Positions 6,851 through 14,902 of a DNA stretch of 20,664 nucleotides are shown here, piece by piece (the first letter of the stretch is position 1; each line of letters begins with the position of its first letter). A model generated the notes under the pieces. The model was not told the DNA's origin, ran no database searches, and saw nothing but the letters and a program-made list of their open reading frames with translations. The stretch covers positions 1 through 20,664 of the forward strand of contig NZ_DKGQ01000045.1 of the NCBI RefSeq assembly GCF_002453355.1. The letters run 5' to 3'. Source of the DNA: Psychrobacter sp. UBA6766. GTDB taxonomy: Bacteria > Pseudomonadota > Gammaproteobacteria > Pseudomonadales > Moraxellaceae. Made by a program: the position numbers and the translations under genes.

Positions 6851-8390
6851 TCGCATAAAGGACGGCTATCTTGTCTTTTTCTGCGGCTAGCATGTCATTG
6901 GCGCTAACCACTTTATTGCGGCCTCGGTCTTTTGCCTCATATAAGGCTTTGTCGGCAATACAGATTAAACGCTGACAAATATCACTTGGCAACTGAGCCT
7001 TTGAGACTTCTGTAGCGGCGCGTTTTCTTCTATGGGAGACTCTGTTTTGCGCGCGAGTTTTTTCTGAATCGGTTTGCTGCGTGGCTATTTTATGCGTACT
7101 ACTTTTTTTCGCGCGGCATTTCTGCGTATAAGCTTGCTGAGTTTCTGCTTGCTGCTTTGTCTCTTCTTCTAACGCTAATGCCTTATATTCGCTTTGAATA
7201 CGTGTACGCTCTTCAAACGTTAAGGTATAAACCCCTAAACTGGCGGTGATATAGAAATCCGACTGGTTATCGTTTTTGATGACTTTTTGCGCAATATCTT
7301 TTCGTAGCTGCCTAGCAATGGCCATCGCACATCCATGCGGGGTATTTGGCAGCACGATTAAAAACTCTTCGCCGCCATAACGACTAACGATAGCGTCTTC
7401 TGGTAAAGATTTTAATAACGTTTGGGCAACCTCAAATAATACTTGGTCACCAACGTCATGACCATAGTTGTCATTGATGTTTTTAAACCAATCTAGATCC
7501 AATAAAATCACGCTAAAATCCTGCTTATTTCCCATCGTGAACAACGCCTGCTGCATTTGCGTCAATCCGTAGCGGCGGCTTTTTAGCTGGGTCAACTCGT
7601 CTTGATTGGCATATTGCATGATTTCAGCTTTACTGTTATCCAATATCAATAGCAGCGTGCGAAACATATAGATGATAAAAATCGCTTTTGGTAGCGCCAT
7701 ATAAATATGAGTGGTACGCCAAAAAAACGCCGAGGAGAAACGCAGTTGATTAAAAGTATCCCAACTAAGCGTCCCGTTTTGAAAAATAGAGGCAGAAATG
7801 GCATTTTCGATTGCCGTCGTCTCGCTAAAGGTAAGATAGCTATAAGTATCTAACGGAAAAGAAGTAATCGTCATTTGGCGCAAATTGGGTATCGTAAAGC
7901 CAAAATAAGGAATCAAGGTGACCAAAAAAATCAAGGCAATGTGACCCAAAAAGGCTTTCCAAACATAGCGCCGTCTTATGAGCATCATCCCTAGCATCGC
8001 GCCGCCAACCAGTGAAACCCCAGCAACCAGACTGCTATGGCCCATCACTAAAATCACCATGGCAATATAAAGGCTATAAAGCGTGACCATTATCGCTTGC
8101 CATTTATACAAGGCATCCGTATCTTTTTTGATTGGAGACGCACGGCTGACCATCCAAAAAAAGAACAGCGCCATCAGCGTTATCCCAATCCATAAAGAAT
8201 AGAGCAAACCCATGTCTACATAGGAACCATACTTATCTTGGTACCACCAAACAAACAAACACCAAAGCCAATGTGATGTGACTTCTATTAACACAAACAA
8301 CGCCAGCAGCGATGCCCTATCAGCAGCTTGCCACTCGAAAATCACTCGCGAGAGCTTTCTATAGCCTAGATGAGATATCGATACAGCCAT
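6843..8390 (-). CDS. Membrane-bound diguanylate cyclase (GGDEF domain)
   Basis: A 515-residue protein expected to make cyclic di-GMP from two GTP. About six membrane helices occupy residues 28-48, 63-81, 98-118, 120-138, 148-167 and 231-251, with a periplasmic-type loop of about 65 residues (168-230) between the last two. The GGDEF domain follows: DELTQLKSRR (264-273), DLDWFKNINDNYGHDVGD (298-315) and the active-site loop SRYGGEEF (336-343), all intact. The inhibitory I-site RxxD is absent (PEDA instead). A charged, Gln-rich insert of about 80 residues (roughly 391-473) separates TASLGVYTL from the last helix ADKALYEAKDRGRNKV (479-494). The loop could sense a ligand, but none can be named. 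No strong ribosome-binding site precedes the ATG. It is convergent with truD. Confidence 0.92.
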   Translation of the reverse strand: MAVSISHLGYRKLSRVIFEWQAADRASLLALFVLIEVTSHWLWCLFVWWYQDKYGSYVDMGLLYSLWIGITLMALFFFWMVSRASPIKKDTDALYKWQAIMVTLYSLYIAMVILVMGHSSLVAGVSLVGGAMLGMMLIRRRYVWKAFLGHIALIFLVTLIPYFGFTIPNLRQMTITSFPLDTYSYLTFSETTAIENAISASIFQNGTLSWDTFNQLRFSSAFFWRTTHIYMALPKAIFIIYMFRTLLLILDNSKAEIMQYANQDELTQLKSRRYGLTQMQQALFTMGNKQDFSVILLDLDWFKNINDNYGHDVGDQVLFEVAQTLLKSLPEDAIVSRYGGEEFLIVLPNTPHGCAMAIARQLRKDIAQKVIKNDNQSDFYITASLGVYTLTFEERTRIQSEYKALALEEETKQQAETQQAYTQKCRAKKSSTHKIATQQTDSEKTRAQNRVSHRRKRAATEVSKAQLPSDICQRLICIADKALYEAKDRGRNKVVSANDMLAAEKDKIAVLYATS

Positions 8391-8591
8391 AATGGGCTAC
8401 CGCAGATAGTGAAAGTTATTGAGCCAAACCAAACATGAAAATAAAGAGCATGACTTATATTAGACCTAAACTGACGTATTTAGTGTGGCAATTTTTCCTT
8501 TAATTATCAATCGGTTTTAATTGATTTGCCCGTCAATATCTAAAGCTTTATTTTAGCTTATCTATTAATCTTGAGAATAACCCATTTTGGA

Positions 8592-9473
8592 CTAAGCCAA
8601 TGCCGCAAACGACTGCCAAACTCCTTGCTGTTCAGGGTTGAGGTGCGGCACATCGCCCAAGCGTCGCCACGGCATATTACTTCCATGAAAGTCACTGCCT
8701 ATCGATGCGGCAAGCTGATGTTCAGCGATACTGCGATCGACCATTCTTCGGGTACTAATCGGCTCACTATTCGACGGCAATTCACAAGCGTCACCGCCAA
8801 GCTGCGCAAACTCTTCAATCAGTTTACGTACACGAGTTGCCGAAAGTTGGTAGCGCGTTGGATGGGCGAGTACCGCCTTGCCGCCGCAAGCATGAATCAG
8901 CTCGATACCATGCTGCATCGTTAATGCTTCGATTGCCACGTAGGCAGGTTTATTATCCGCCAAATATTTATCAAACGCTTTTTGGACAGTTTTTACCTCG
9001 CCGCGCTCAAATAATACTTGCCCAATATGCGCACGCCCCACCGCTTGTGGATTGCCGCCAGCTTTGTCACATACCGCTTGCCAAAGCTCGTCATAATCAA
9101 TATCTAGTAACTCGCTGAGTTTCTCAGTGATACGTTGACCGCGCATGGCACGACTGTCTTGCAATTGCTGCAAAGTGGCGTGCATTTTATCAAAATCGGT
9201 AAAATCCAGTCCCAACACATGGATGATTTTATTGGTAGATTTGTTTTTACCGTAGCCACCGCTAAGCGTATGTTCGCAGCTAATCTCAACCCCATTGATT
9301 AATTGTATATTGCAAGCTTTAGCTGCTAATCGCGCTTCATCAATACCCATTAAAGTATCATGATCGGTTAGCGCCAATACATTAATACCAGCATTGTTGG
9401 CGCGCTGTACCACGTCTGCGGGCGCATAAGTACCATCAGAGCAAGTGCTGTGGCAATGTAAATCGATTTTCAT
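8592..9473 (-). CDS. rnm: PHP-domain RNase AM / 3',5'-nucleoside bisphosphate phosphatase (YciV/TrpH type)
   Basis: A 293-residue metal-dependent phosphoesterase of the PHP family. The E. coli homologue YciV (RNase AM) trims 5' ends of rRNAs and removes the 3' phosphate of pAp-like nucleotides. Metal ligands are visible in order: His6/His8 and Asp13 in DLHCHSTCSDGTY, Asp37/His38 in LTDHDT, Glu63 in GVEIS, His85 in HVLGL, His204 in AHPTRY, and Asp261/His263 in GSDFHG. The inserted helical cap carries GRAHIG (146-151), typical of this subfamily and unlike histidinol phosphatase or the polymerase PHP domain. AAGG about 9 nt upstream supports the start. It is divergent from yciB, and yciI follows; this yciV-yciB-yciI neighbourhood echoes the E. 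coli yci region. The gene symbol is by homology. Confidence 0.9.
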   Translation of the reverse strand: MKIDLHCHSTCSDGTYAPADVVQRANNAGINVLALTDHDTLMGIDEARLAAKACNIQLINGVEISCEHTLSGGYGKNKSTNKIIHVLGLDFTDFDKMHATLQQLQDSRAMRGQRITEKLSELLDIDYDELWQAVCDKAGGNPQAVGRAHIGQVLFERGEVKTVQKAFDKYLADNKPAYVAIEALTMQHGIELIHACGGKAVLAHPTRYQLSATRVRKLIEEFAQLGGDACELPSNSEPISTRRMVDRSIAEHQLAASIGSDFHGSNMPWRRLGDVPHLNPEQQGVWQSFAALA

Positions 9474-9664
9474 AAAGCTGACCTTGAGATGTTGAATAGA
9501 ATATTCATTTAAATATGCTGTCGATATTAACTATATTATCAGTAAAGTAAGTTAAATACGGCGCAGCCATGGCATATCGGACGATTATCGTGTTGATTAC
9601 TTTTTTTTGCGGCAGTAGACGTGTAAACTACCCCATACGTTTTTTGTTGGACATCATATTTGCT

Positions 9665-10216
9665 ATGAAAGCCTTATTAGACTTCATTCCGTTAATCGCT
9701 TTTTTTATTGCCGCGCGTTACAGTGGCATTTTAGCGGCAGCAGGCGCATTGCTCGTGGCCACTATTATCATTTATGCCATCCACTTTGTGCGTCAAAAAG
9801 GCAAATTTGATAAACAACAGTGGGTCGTCTTATTATTAACCATCGTTTTTTGCGGTGGGACGCTGCTATTGCGTGACGACATTTACCTGCGTTGGAAATC
9901 GCCCATTATCAACGGCATCTTCGCGGTAACGCTATTGGTCAGCGCGGTAATTAATAAGCCACTCATGCAACTGGCGATGAAAGAAGTTTTCTCTCTCACG
10001 CTCAGTGGCTGGAAAAAACTGACCGTCGCTTGGGCATTATTTTTTGCCTTTATGGGCGTTTTACATTATATCACGGCATTTACCATGTCTGATGAGGCAT
10101 GGATTAACTTTAAAACCTATGGCTGGATTCCAATTATGTTGGTATTCGTGGTTGCTCAATTTGCGCTGTTAAAAAACTACCTTAACCCAGCGTTAACCGA
10201 TAAAACGACTAAATAA
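9665..10216 (+). CDS. yciB: Septation/intracellular septation protein A, YciB
   Basis: An inner-membrane protein of about 183 residues needed for normal envelope and septum behaviour in relatives (Shigella ispZ, E. coli yciB); its precise activity is not settled. Five hydrophobic segments are visible. The family-typical start MKALLDFIPLIAFF matches E. coli MKQFLDFLPLVVFF, and the C-terminal half has WAVFF-like WALFFAFMG and the WINFKTYGW block matching WVNFKVFGL. I chose the ATG at 9665 for this reason; an in-frame ATG at 9569 would add 32 residues (215 total) that do not look like the family. Neither start has a strong ribosome-binding site. It is divergent from the PHP gene and probably ends at the hairpin at 10269. 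Confidence 0.93.
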   Translation: MKALLDFIPLIAFFIAARYSGILAAAGALLVATIIIYAIHFVRQKGKFDKQQWVVLLLTIVFCGGTLLLRDDIYLRWKSPIINGIFAVTLLVSAVINKPLMQLAMKEVFSLTLSGWKKLTVAWALFFAFMGVLHYITAFTMSDEAWINFKTYGWIPIMLVFVVAQFALLKNYLNPALTDKTTK

Positions 10217-10268
10217 AAGCTTATCTAATAATAAAACCTAGTGTAATTATAATATACGATTTGAAAGT

Positions 10269-10296
10269 ATGATGAGACATATCATCATCGTTTTTT
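10269..10296 (+). terminator. Probable intrinsic terminator after yciB
   Basis: Seven-bp stem ATGATGA / TCATCAT with loop GACATA, followed after CG by six T. The stem is AT-rich, so strength is uncertain. It sits 52 bp after the yciB stop and 48 bp before yciI. Confidence 0.5.
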
Positions 10297-10344
10297 ATTA
10301 TGGTTTATAGCGTTTTATTTTTACTATTTACTTGAGGAAGTCTC

Positions 10345-10686
10345 ATGTCCTTATTTGCCATTATCGGTCACGATGTTGCCGGTAGCAGCGCACAACGCCA
10401 AGTGACGCGTGCCGAACACGTTGCCCGCCTGCAAGTATTACAACACGAGCAGCGACTTGTTATCGCTGGTCCAACGCCTATTGAACACGGTAAAAGTGAG
10501 ATGTCAGGAAGCTTGATTATTGCTGACTTCGACTCCCTCGATGCTGCACAAGCGTGGGCAAGCGCCGAGCCTTATTTGCGTGATGGTGTCTATAGTCACG
10601 TAGATATCAAGCCGTTCGTTCAAACATTGCCTCTACCTCATGATAGTGCCGCAGATAAGCCATCAGACAAGGTAACAGCATCGTGA
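10345..10686 (+). CDS. yciI: YciI family protein
   Basis: A 113-residue member of the YciI family (ferredoxin-like dimeric alpha/beta fold, related to muconolactone isomerase-type folds), with a proposed His-Asp active-site pair but no established physiological role. Seen here: the N-terminal strand LFAIIGHDV with His9-Asp10, the RAEHVARLQVLQ helix, GPTPIEHG, the central strand GSLIIADFDSLDAAQAWASAEPYLRDGVY, which is the family's best conserved block, and VDIKPFVQTL. The tail of about 18 residues is polar and variable. A good ribosome-binding site, GAGGA, lies 6 nt before the ATG. The stop overlaps the next start by 4 nt (GTGA), which suggests translational coupling with the downstream gene. 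Confidence 0.93.
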   Translation: MSLFAIIGHDVAGSSAQRQVTRAEHVARLQVLQHEQRLVIAGPTPIEHGKSEMSGSLIIADFDSLDAAQAWASAEPYLRDGVYSHVDIKPFVQTLPLPHDSAADKPSDKVTAS

Positions 10687-11222
10687 TTGAGCGGTTATCT
10701 TCATTAAATCATCAGGTATCTAATCATGCTACCATCCGTCCCACTGGGCGCATTTTTGACCATATATCAAATTTTGGCATTACTAGCTTGATATTAATGG
10801 TTAGCCTATCGGTACAAGCGGCGCCAACCGTTAACAATGCTAACCCAGCGGCAGAAACAGCTAATACTGCGTTAGCGTCTAATAATGTTACTCAACTAGC
10901 GCCGCTAAATACTGCTTCAATCAATGCGGTAACTACTGTACCGGCTTCTGCTACAAATGCTAAGCCTGCGACGGATATTAGCAGTACTCTAGCAGCGCAG
11001 CTACAACCATCAGCTAAGGCATTGTCTGAGGCCAATCAAGAATTACTGAGCCGTAATGCTCAGCTTCAGCGCCAAGTCAATGACCTACAAACGCAAGTAA
11101 ACGTTTTGGTATATGAAAGCAAAGGCCAGTTGTTTTTATATGGTGCATTTACGGTTTTAGTGAGCTTGCTGGTTGGGATTTTTATTTCGTGGCTAGTATT
11201 TGTTCGCCGTGACCGCTGGTAG
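10683..11222 (+). CDS. Coiled-coil membrane protein, C-terminally anchored (YgiM-tail-like)
   Basis: A 179-residue protein of unknown function beginning with GTG inside the yciI stop (GTGA overlap). A hydrophobic segment at about 32-46 ending in VQAAP looks like a signal peptide, perhaps with a true start downstream of the one given. A low-complexity Ala/Asn/Thr linker (47-120) follows, then a heptad-rich coiled coil, ANQELLSRNAQLQRQVNDLQ (119-138), and one membrane helix (about 151-173) followed by RRDRW. The coiled coil-TM-basic tail resembles the C-terminus of YgiM/TIGR04211 proteins, which carry an N-terminal bacterial SH3 domain; no SH3 domain is present. It would expose the coiled coil to the periplasm. 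Probably in an operon with yciI and mnmC. Confidence 0.75.
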   Translation: MIERLSSLNHQVSNHATIRPTGRIFDHISNFGITSLILMVSLSVQAAPTVNNANPAAETANTALASNNVTQLAPLNTASINAVTTVPASATNAKPATDISSTLAAQLQPSAKALSEANQELLSRNAQLQRQVNDLQTQVNVLVYESKGQLFLYGAFTVLVSLLVGIFISWLVFVRRDRW

Positions 11223-11248
11223 CAAACTTTTTATAAATGTGATGTTCT

Positions 11249-13345
11249 ATGACTACTCTTCATAAAACCACCAAATCCCCTAAAAAACCTGCACCGCCAG
11301 ACGTGATTACCCCCGCTAAAATCGACTGGCAAACCGATGATGCTGGAAATCATGTGCCAGTATCAGGGGAGTTTGGCGATGTCTATTTCTCACACGCTGA
11401 TGGTTTAGCAGAGTCGCGCCATGTATTTTTATCTCATAACCAACTGGCAGAGCGGCTAGCAAATCTTGCTGACAAGCAATTTTTTACGATTGCTGAATTG
11501 GGCTTTGGAACGGGATTGAATTTTTTGGCGACATGGCAGCTTTGGCGTGAGCTTCGTGCTCAGCAGCCGAATTTGGCAAACACGCGCTTGCACTTTATTA
11601 CTACTGAAAAATACCCAATTCCACTTACTGACTTAACGCAAATACTCAGTTTATGGGCACACCGCGCGCCAGAGCTTGCCGAATTGATTAACGAGCTTTT
11701 AGCCAATTACCCACCGCTGATTGCTGGCTGTCATCGACTACATTTTATCGATGATAATATCATCCTTGATATTTGGTTAGGCGATGCGAGCGATAGTTTG
11801 GCAAGTCTCGCTACTTTTGATAACTTAACTACCGTAGATACTGAAGCGACTATCAAGCGTCCTTATATTGATGCTTGGTTTTTAGATGGTTTCGCGCCTT
11901 CTTGTAATGAAACTTTGTGGGCGGAGTCGATATTTACCCAGATGCAGCGCTTATCACGAACTGGTACGACTGCTGCTACTTATAGCTGTGCCGGTATCGT
12001 TAAACGTGGCTTACAAGCGCATGGTTTTAGCATTAAAAAGGTGAAAGGATTTGGCCGAAAACGCGAGATGTTGACAGCAGTTATGGCTGACAACGCTGAT
12101 TCTTTAGAGCTGGATAATGATATCTCTGTTTCGCTAAACCTTCCTAGCCATACAGTGGTGATTGGCGCGGGGGTTGCTGGACTGCTCACCGCTTGGACGC
12201 TGGCCAATCGTGGTGTTACAGTGACTATAGTAGATAAGGTCGCGCCAATTGCTGGCGCCTCTGGCAATCCGCGCGCCCTCCTCGCGCCCAACATGACGCC
12301 CATTCATCACGTCTACGAGCACCTACATTCTATTGGCTACCTATACAGCGGCAGACTGTATTGTTATTTTAATCAGCAAGCAGTGATTCAACAAACACCG
12401 TTGATACTTGAGCAAACAGGCGCGTTAGACTTGCTGATAAAAACCAATATTGGCACCGAACAGATTGCCGATTATCCTAATGAGATGGCAACTACGATTA
12501 AGACCGAAGAAGCGTGTCAGCTAAGCGGCTTAAAAGCTAAAGACTTAGCAGACAATTTATATTTACCACAATCGGGTTTGATCAATCCTCAAGCACTAAA
12601 GACCATTATCCTTAAACATTCAAATATCAATTATCAACAGCTTTGCGTTACCGATATTAAAGAAACTGCCGATAAGATTACGGTAACGGGTGAAAAAGAA
12701 ATAAGCAGTGATAACGATCGAAGCTCTATTACTATCTGCGCTGACAATGTAGTGATTTGTGCTGCCTATGAGAGCCATCAATTAGACAACCGTATCGTTA
12801 AATGCCGAACCATTCGCGGGCAGTTATCTTGGTTTACCCCCACTGCTGAGCAAATAGCGGGTCTGCCTAAATTACCGCTCAAATATAGCGGTTATTGCGC
12901 GCCCTTTATCGGACAAAGCGGTGATGCTGAAGTAAATATGATTAACGAAGGTCAGCAGCAGTTTTTACTTGGCGCCAGCTTTGTAGATGCTGACGCTAGC
13001 ACTGATATCCGTGAAGAAGAAAATCAGCAAAATTATGAAAAACTGCTTGAGGATATTCCTGAATTAAGCCATGTCTTGTCAGATGATACCAGCACATGGC
13101 AAGCGCGCGCAGGTGTCCGTACCCAGACCATTGATTATCATCCGTTGGTTGGCCGACTTACACAAAGTCGTCACATTTGGACGCTCTCTGCCATGGGAGC
13201 AAAAGGTTATGCGCTAGCACCCATATGTGCTGAGGCATTAGCAGATATGATGCTAGGTAGCTTTGCACCTTTATCTGCCGTTATGTTAGCGCGGCTATCA
13301 CCCAATCGGTCGCGGTTGCATAAAGCGCAAAAGGCTACAATTTAA
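11249..13345 (+). CDS. mnmC: Bifunctional tRNA U34 modification enzyme MnmC
   Basis: Completes the wobble-uridine modification mnm5s2U34 started by MnmE-MnmG. The C-terminal FAD-dependent oxidase removes the carboxymethyl group from cmnm5(s2)U, and the N-terminal SAM-dependent methyltransferase then converts nm5(s2)U to mnm5(s2)U. The 698-residue protein has both domains. The methyltransferase shows ELGFGTGLN (83-91) for SAM and DAWFLDGFAPSCN (208-220). The oxidase shows the dinucleotide-binding VVIGAGVAGLLTAW (303-316), GASGNPRALLAPN soon after, and a C-terminal GAKGYALAPICAEAL. The length is slightly above E. coli's 668, with a polar, Pro/Lys-rich N-terminal tail. It begins 26 bp after the preceding gene. 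The ribosome-binding site is weak. No frameshift is apparent. Confidence 0.96.
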   Translation: MTTLHKTTKSPKKPAPPDVITPAKIDWQTDDAGNHVPVSGEFGDVYFSHADGLAESRHVFLSHNQLAERLANLADKQFFTIAELGFGTGLNFLATWQLWRELRAQQPNLANTRLHFITTEKYPIPLTDLTQILSLWAHRAPELAELINELLANYPPLIAGCHRLHFIDDNIILDIWLGDASDSLASLATFDNLTTVDTEATIKRPYIDAWFLDGFAPSCNETLWAESIFTQMQRLSRTGTTAATYSCAGIVKRGLQAHGFSIKKVKGFGRKREMLTAVMADNADSLELDNDISVSLNLPSHTVVIGAGVAGLLTAWTLANRGVTVTIVDKVAPIAGASGNPRALLAPNMTPIHHVYEHLHSIGYLYSGRLYCYFNQQAVIQQTPLILEQTGALDLLIKTNIGTEQIADYPNEMATTIKTEEACQLSGLKAKDLADNLYLPQSGLINPQALKTIILKHSNINYQQLCVTDIKETADKITVTGEKEISSDNDRSSITICADNVVICAAYESHQLDNRIVKCRTIRGQLSWFTPTAEQIAGLPKLPLKYSGYCAPFIGQSGDAEVNMINEGQQQFLLGASFVDADASTDIREEENQQNYEKLLEDIPELSHVLSDDTSTWQARAGVRTQTIDYHPLVGRLTQSRHIWTLSAMGAKGYALAPICAEALADMMLGSFAPLSAVMLARLSPNRSRLHKAQKATI

Positions 13346-13514
13346 CCTTATGCTGACGTTTATCAATATTTATACGGATGCTAGCTTATACAAGGAATAT
13401 AAAAGCCAAGGTATGTATTTATAACAGTATAGAAGTCGACTTAAAGAACCATGCTAGACTAACCTTAAAAGTTAACATACTTTAATAATAATTATAAATG
13501 GATGGCTGTCTATT

Positions 13515-14135
13515 ATGAAAACCGATATTTTCACCTTAGTAAAATCGCAACCTTCCTTGAAAGCAATGTCTCTCGCTTTATTAAGTCTCTCGTTGCTAAC
13601 TGCTTGCCAAAAGACGCCAGAACCTGAGACAGTCGACGAAACAACTGCCAAAACGTCGTCCCAAACAACACCAGTGACTTCTGATATTAATACACTTAAT
13701 GCTGAAGAAGAGGCAAATCCTGCTCAGCCTATAGACAATTCAGAACGAAACACAAGCTTAACTGAACCAGAAAATGATATTAGCGCAATGGACAAGTCAG
13801 CAAACAATGCTGCGATAGCGCCTAATCCAGAACAAGCCATCAAAGGCGCGCAAATCACTGATGTTAATTATCGTAGCGCCACCGGCGAAACACTATTTGT
13901 TATCTTTGAAACCTCAGAAGAAGGCGTGCTCAACGCTATCGTGACCTTGCCTAACAGGCCTAAAATGACCTTGAGCGCGCCAGAAGGTCAGGGCAACAAC
14001 CCTACTTATCGCTCAAGCGATGGCAGTATTCAGCTGGTCAGTCATGGCGGTGGTAGCAGCATAGATCTGATTCAAAACAATAAGATGACGAACTTCGACG
14101 CCATCAGCGTAGATGCAGAAGTTATCACCGAATAG
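13515..14135 (+). CDS. Lipoprotein with possible MliC-like C-terminal domain
   Basis: A 206-residue predicted lipoprotein. The signal peptide ends in a clean lipobox LLTAC with Cys31 as the lipidated residue; the next residues are QK, not Asp, so outer-membrane sorting is expected by the Lol +2 rule. A long disordered linker rich in Thr, Glu, Asn and Pro (32-110) leads to a compact beta-rich C-terminal domain (about 112-200). Its pattern YRSATGETLFVIFE, then VTLPNRPKMTLSAP, then NPTYRSSDGSIQLVSHGG is reminiscent of the MliC/PliC c-type lysozyme inhibitor fold, but the usual cysteines are absent, so this is a weak inference. It is a single-gene unit ending at a strong terminator; no convincing promoter was identified in the 169-bp upstream gap. 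Confidence 0.85.
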   Translation: MKTDIFTLVKSQPSLKAMSLALLSLSLLTACQKTPEPETVDETTAKTSSQTTPVTSDINTLNAEEEANPAQPIDNSERNTSLTEPENDISAMDKSANNAAIAPNPEQAIKGAQITDVNYRSATGETLFVIFETSEEGVLNAIVTLPNRPKMTLSAPEGQGNNPTYRSSDGSIQLVSHGGGSSIDLIQNNKMTNFDAISVDAEVITE

Positions 14136-14186
14136 TGTTACGAATCAAAACCTAGCTTGAAATTTTTCAGAAGTAAGAAGTTCAGC

Positions 14187-14227
14187 AAAAAAAGGCGGCA
14201 AATATTATCAATATTTGCCGCCTTTTT
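14187..14227. terminator. Strong bidirectional rho-independent terminator
   Basis: A perfect 13-bp stem GGCGGCAAATATT / AATATTTGCCGCC with a 3-nt loop, seven A on the left and five T on the right. It lies between the convergent lipoprotein gene (+) and DUF4112 gene (-), 15 bp from the latter's stop, so it can end transcription from both sides. Confidence 0.92.
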
Positions 14228-14242
14228 CATTTTTGTTCACTT

Positions 14243-14902
14243 CTAGCCAAAGCCAGTGGTCTTACCAAACAGGCTCACTAGCCAGCTCATCACTGCCCAC
14301 AGACCCCAACCAATAACTACCAGAACAATCAATCCCAATAAATCAGGAATGTGTAAATATAACCAAGCAACAATTCGGTTGCGCCAAAAGCGGCTTTCCC
14401 GTTGTTTGTCTTCTAATGATTGATGCAAAAATGGCCGGTCCATATGAATGGTTTCGGTGATGCCATATTCATCATGTAAATGCTCGTGCACGATACTCAA
14501 TGTCTTACGACTGGGACGAATAAAAATATCGAGCACCGTACCAATTCCAGGAACGATACCAACGACCATGTCAATCAATGCCAGTCTAACCGCTGGGGTC
14601 ATTTTACGCGCAGGCACACCCAGTTGACGACCTAAGATAAACGCATAGCTGGTCAATGCCAATCCTGCCAAATCACCTGCCAGCGGAATGGTCGAAAGCG
14701 CCGCATCCGCACCCATACCTTGTTTGGTAAAAGGTATTCGTACAAGCGAATCCATGGTATTAGCAAACTTGGCCAGTTTACGTTCCGTTTCGATGACTTG
14801 CTCGCGCGTTAGCCCATGCTCAGCCAGCTTTGCTTGATAGTCGATAACAGGCGCATTAATATCGGCGGCTTTCTTCACCTTTAATTTTGACAATTTATCC
14901 AT
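14243..14902 (-). CDS. DUF4112 domain membrane protein
   Basis: A protein of about 219 residues with a DUF4112 domain, function unknown. The conserved part shows MDSLVRIPFTKQGMGADAAL, then the twin Gly/Pro-rich turns STIPLAGDLAG and GIVPGIGTVLD, with NPVR-like RPSRKTLSIV after the second. Membrane segments are likely around those blocks, and a clear helix lies near the C-terminus (IPDLLGLIVLVVIGWGLWAV). I place the start at ATG 14902, which overlaps the ubiA stop (ATGGATAA, 8 nt), so translation is probably coupled to ubiA. An upstream in-frame ATG at 14947 would add 15 residues encoded within ubiA and has a poor ribosome-binding site. It is the last gene of the minus-strand run, ending at the bidirectional terminator. 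Confidence 0.85.
   Translation of the reverse strand: MDKLSKLKVKKAADINAPVIDYQAKLAEHGLTREQVIETERKLAKFANTMDSLVRIPFTKQGMGADAALSTIPLAGDLAGLALTSYAFILGRQLGVPARKMTPAVRLALIDMVVGIVPGIGTVLDIFIRPSRKTLSIVHEHLHDEYGITETIHMDRPFLHQSLEDKQRESRFWRNRIVAWLYLHIPDLLGLIVLVVIGWGLWAVMSWLVSLFGKTTGFG

Noticed and set aside
8506..8559. ATCAAT/ATTGAT and AAGCT/AGCTT short hairpins after the PHP gene
   Set aside because: Five- to six-bp AT-rich stems without a proper T-run on the minus strand.
9569..9664. N-terminal 32-residue extension of yciB
   Set aside because: The family begins at MKxxLDFxPL; the extension has no ribosome-binding site and no family likeness.
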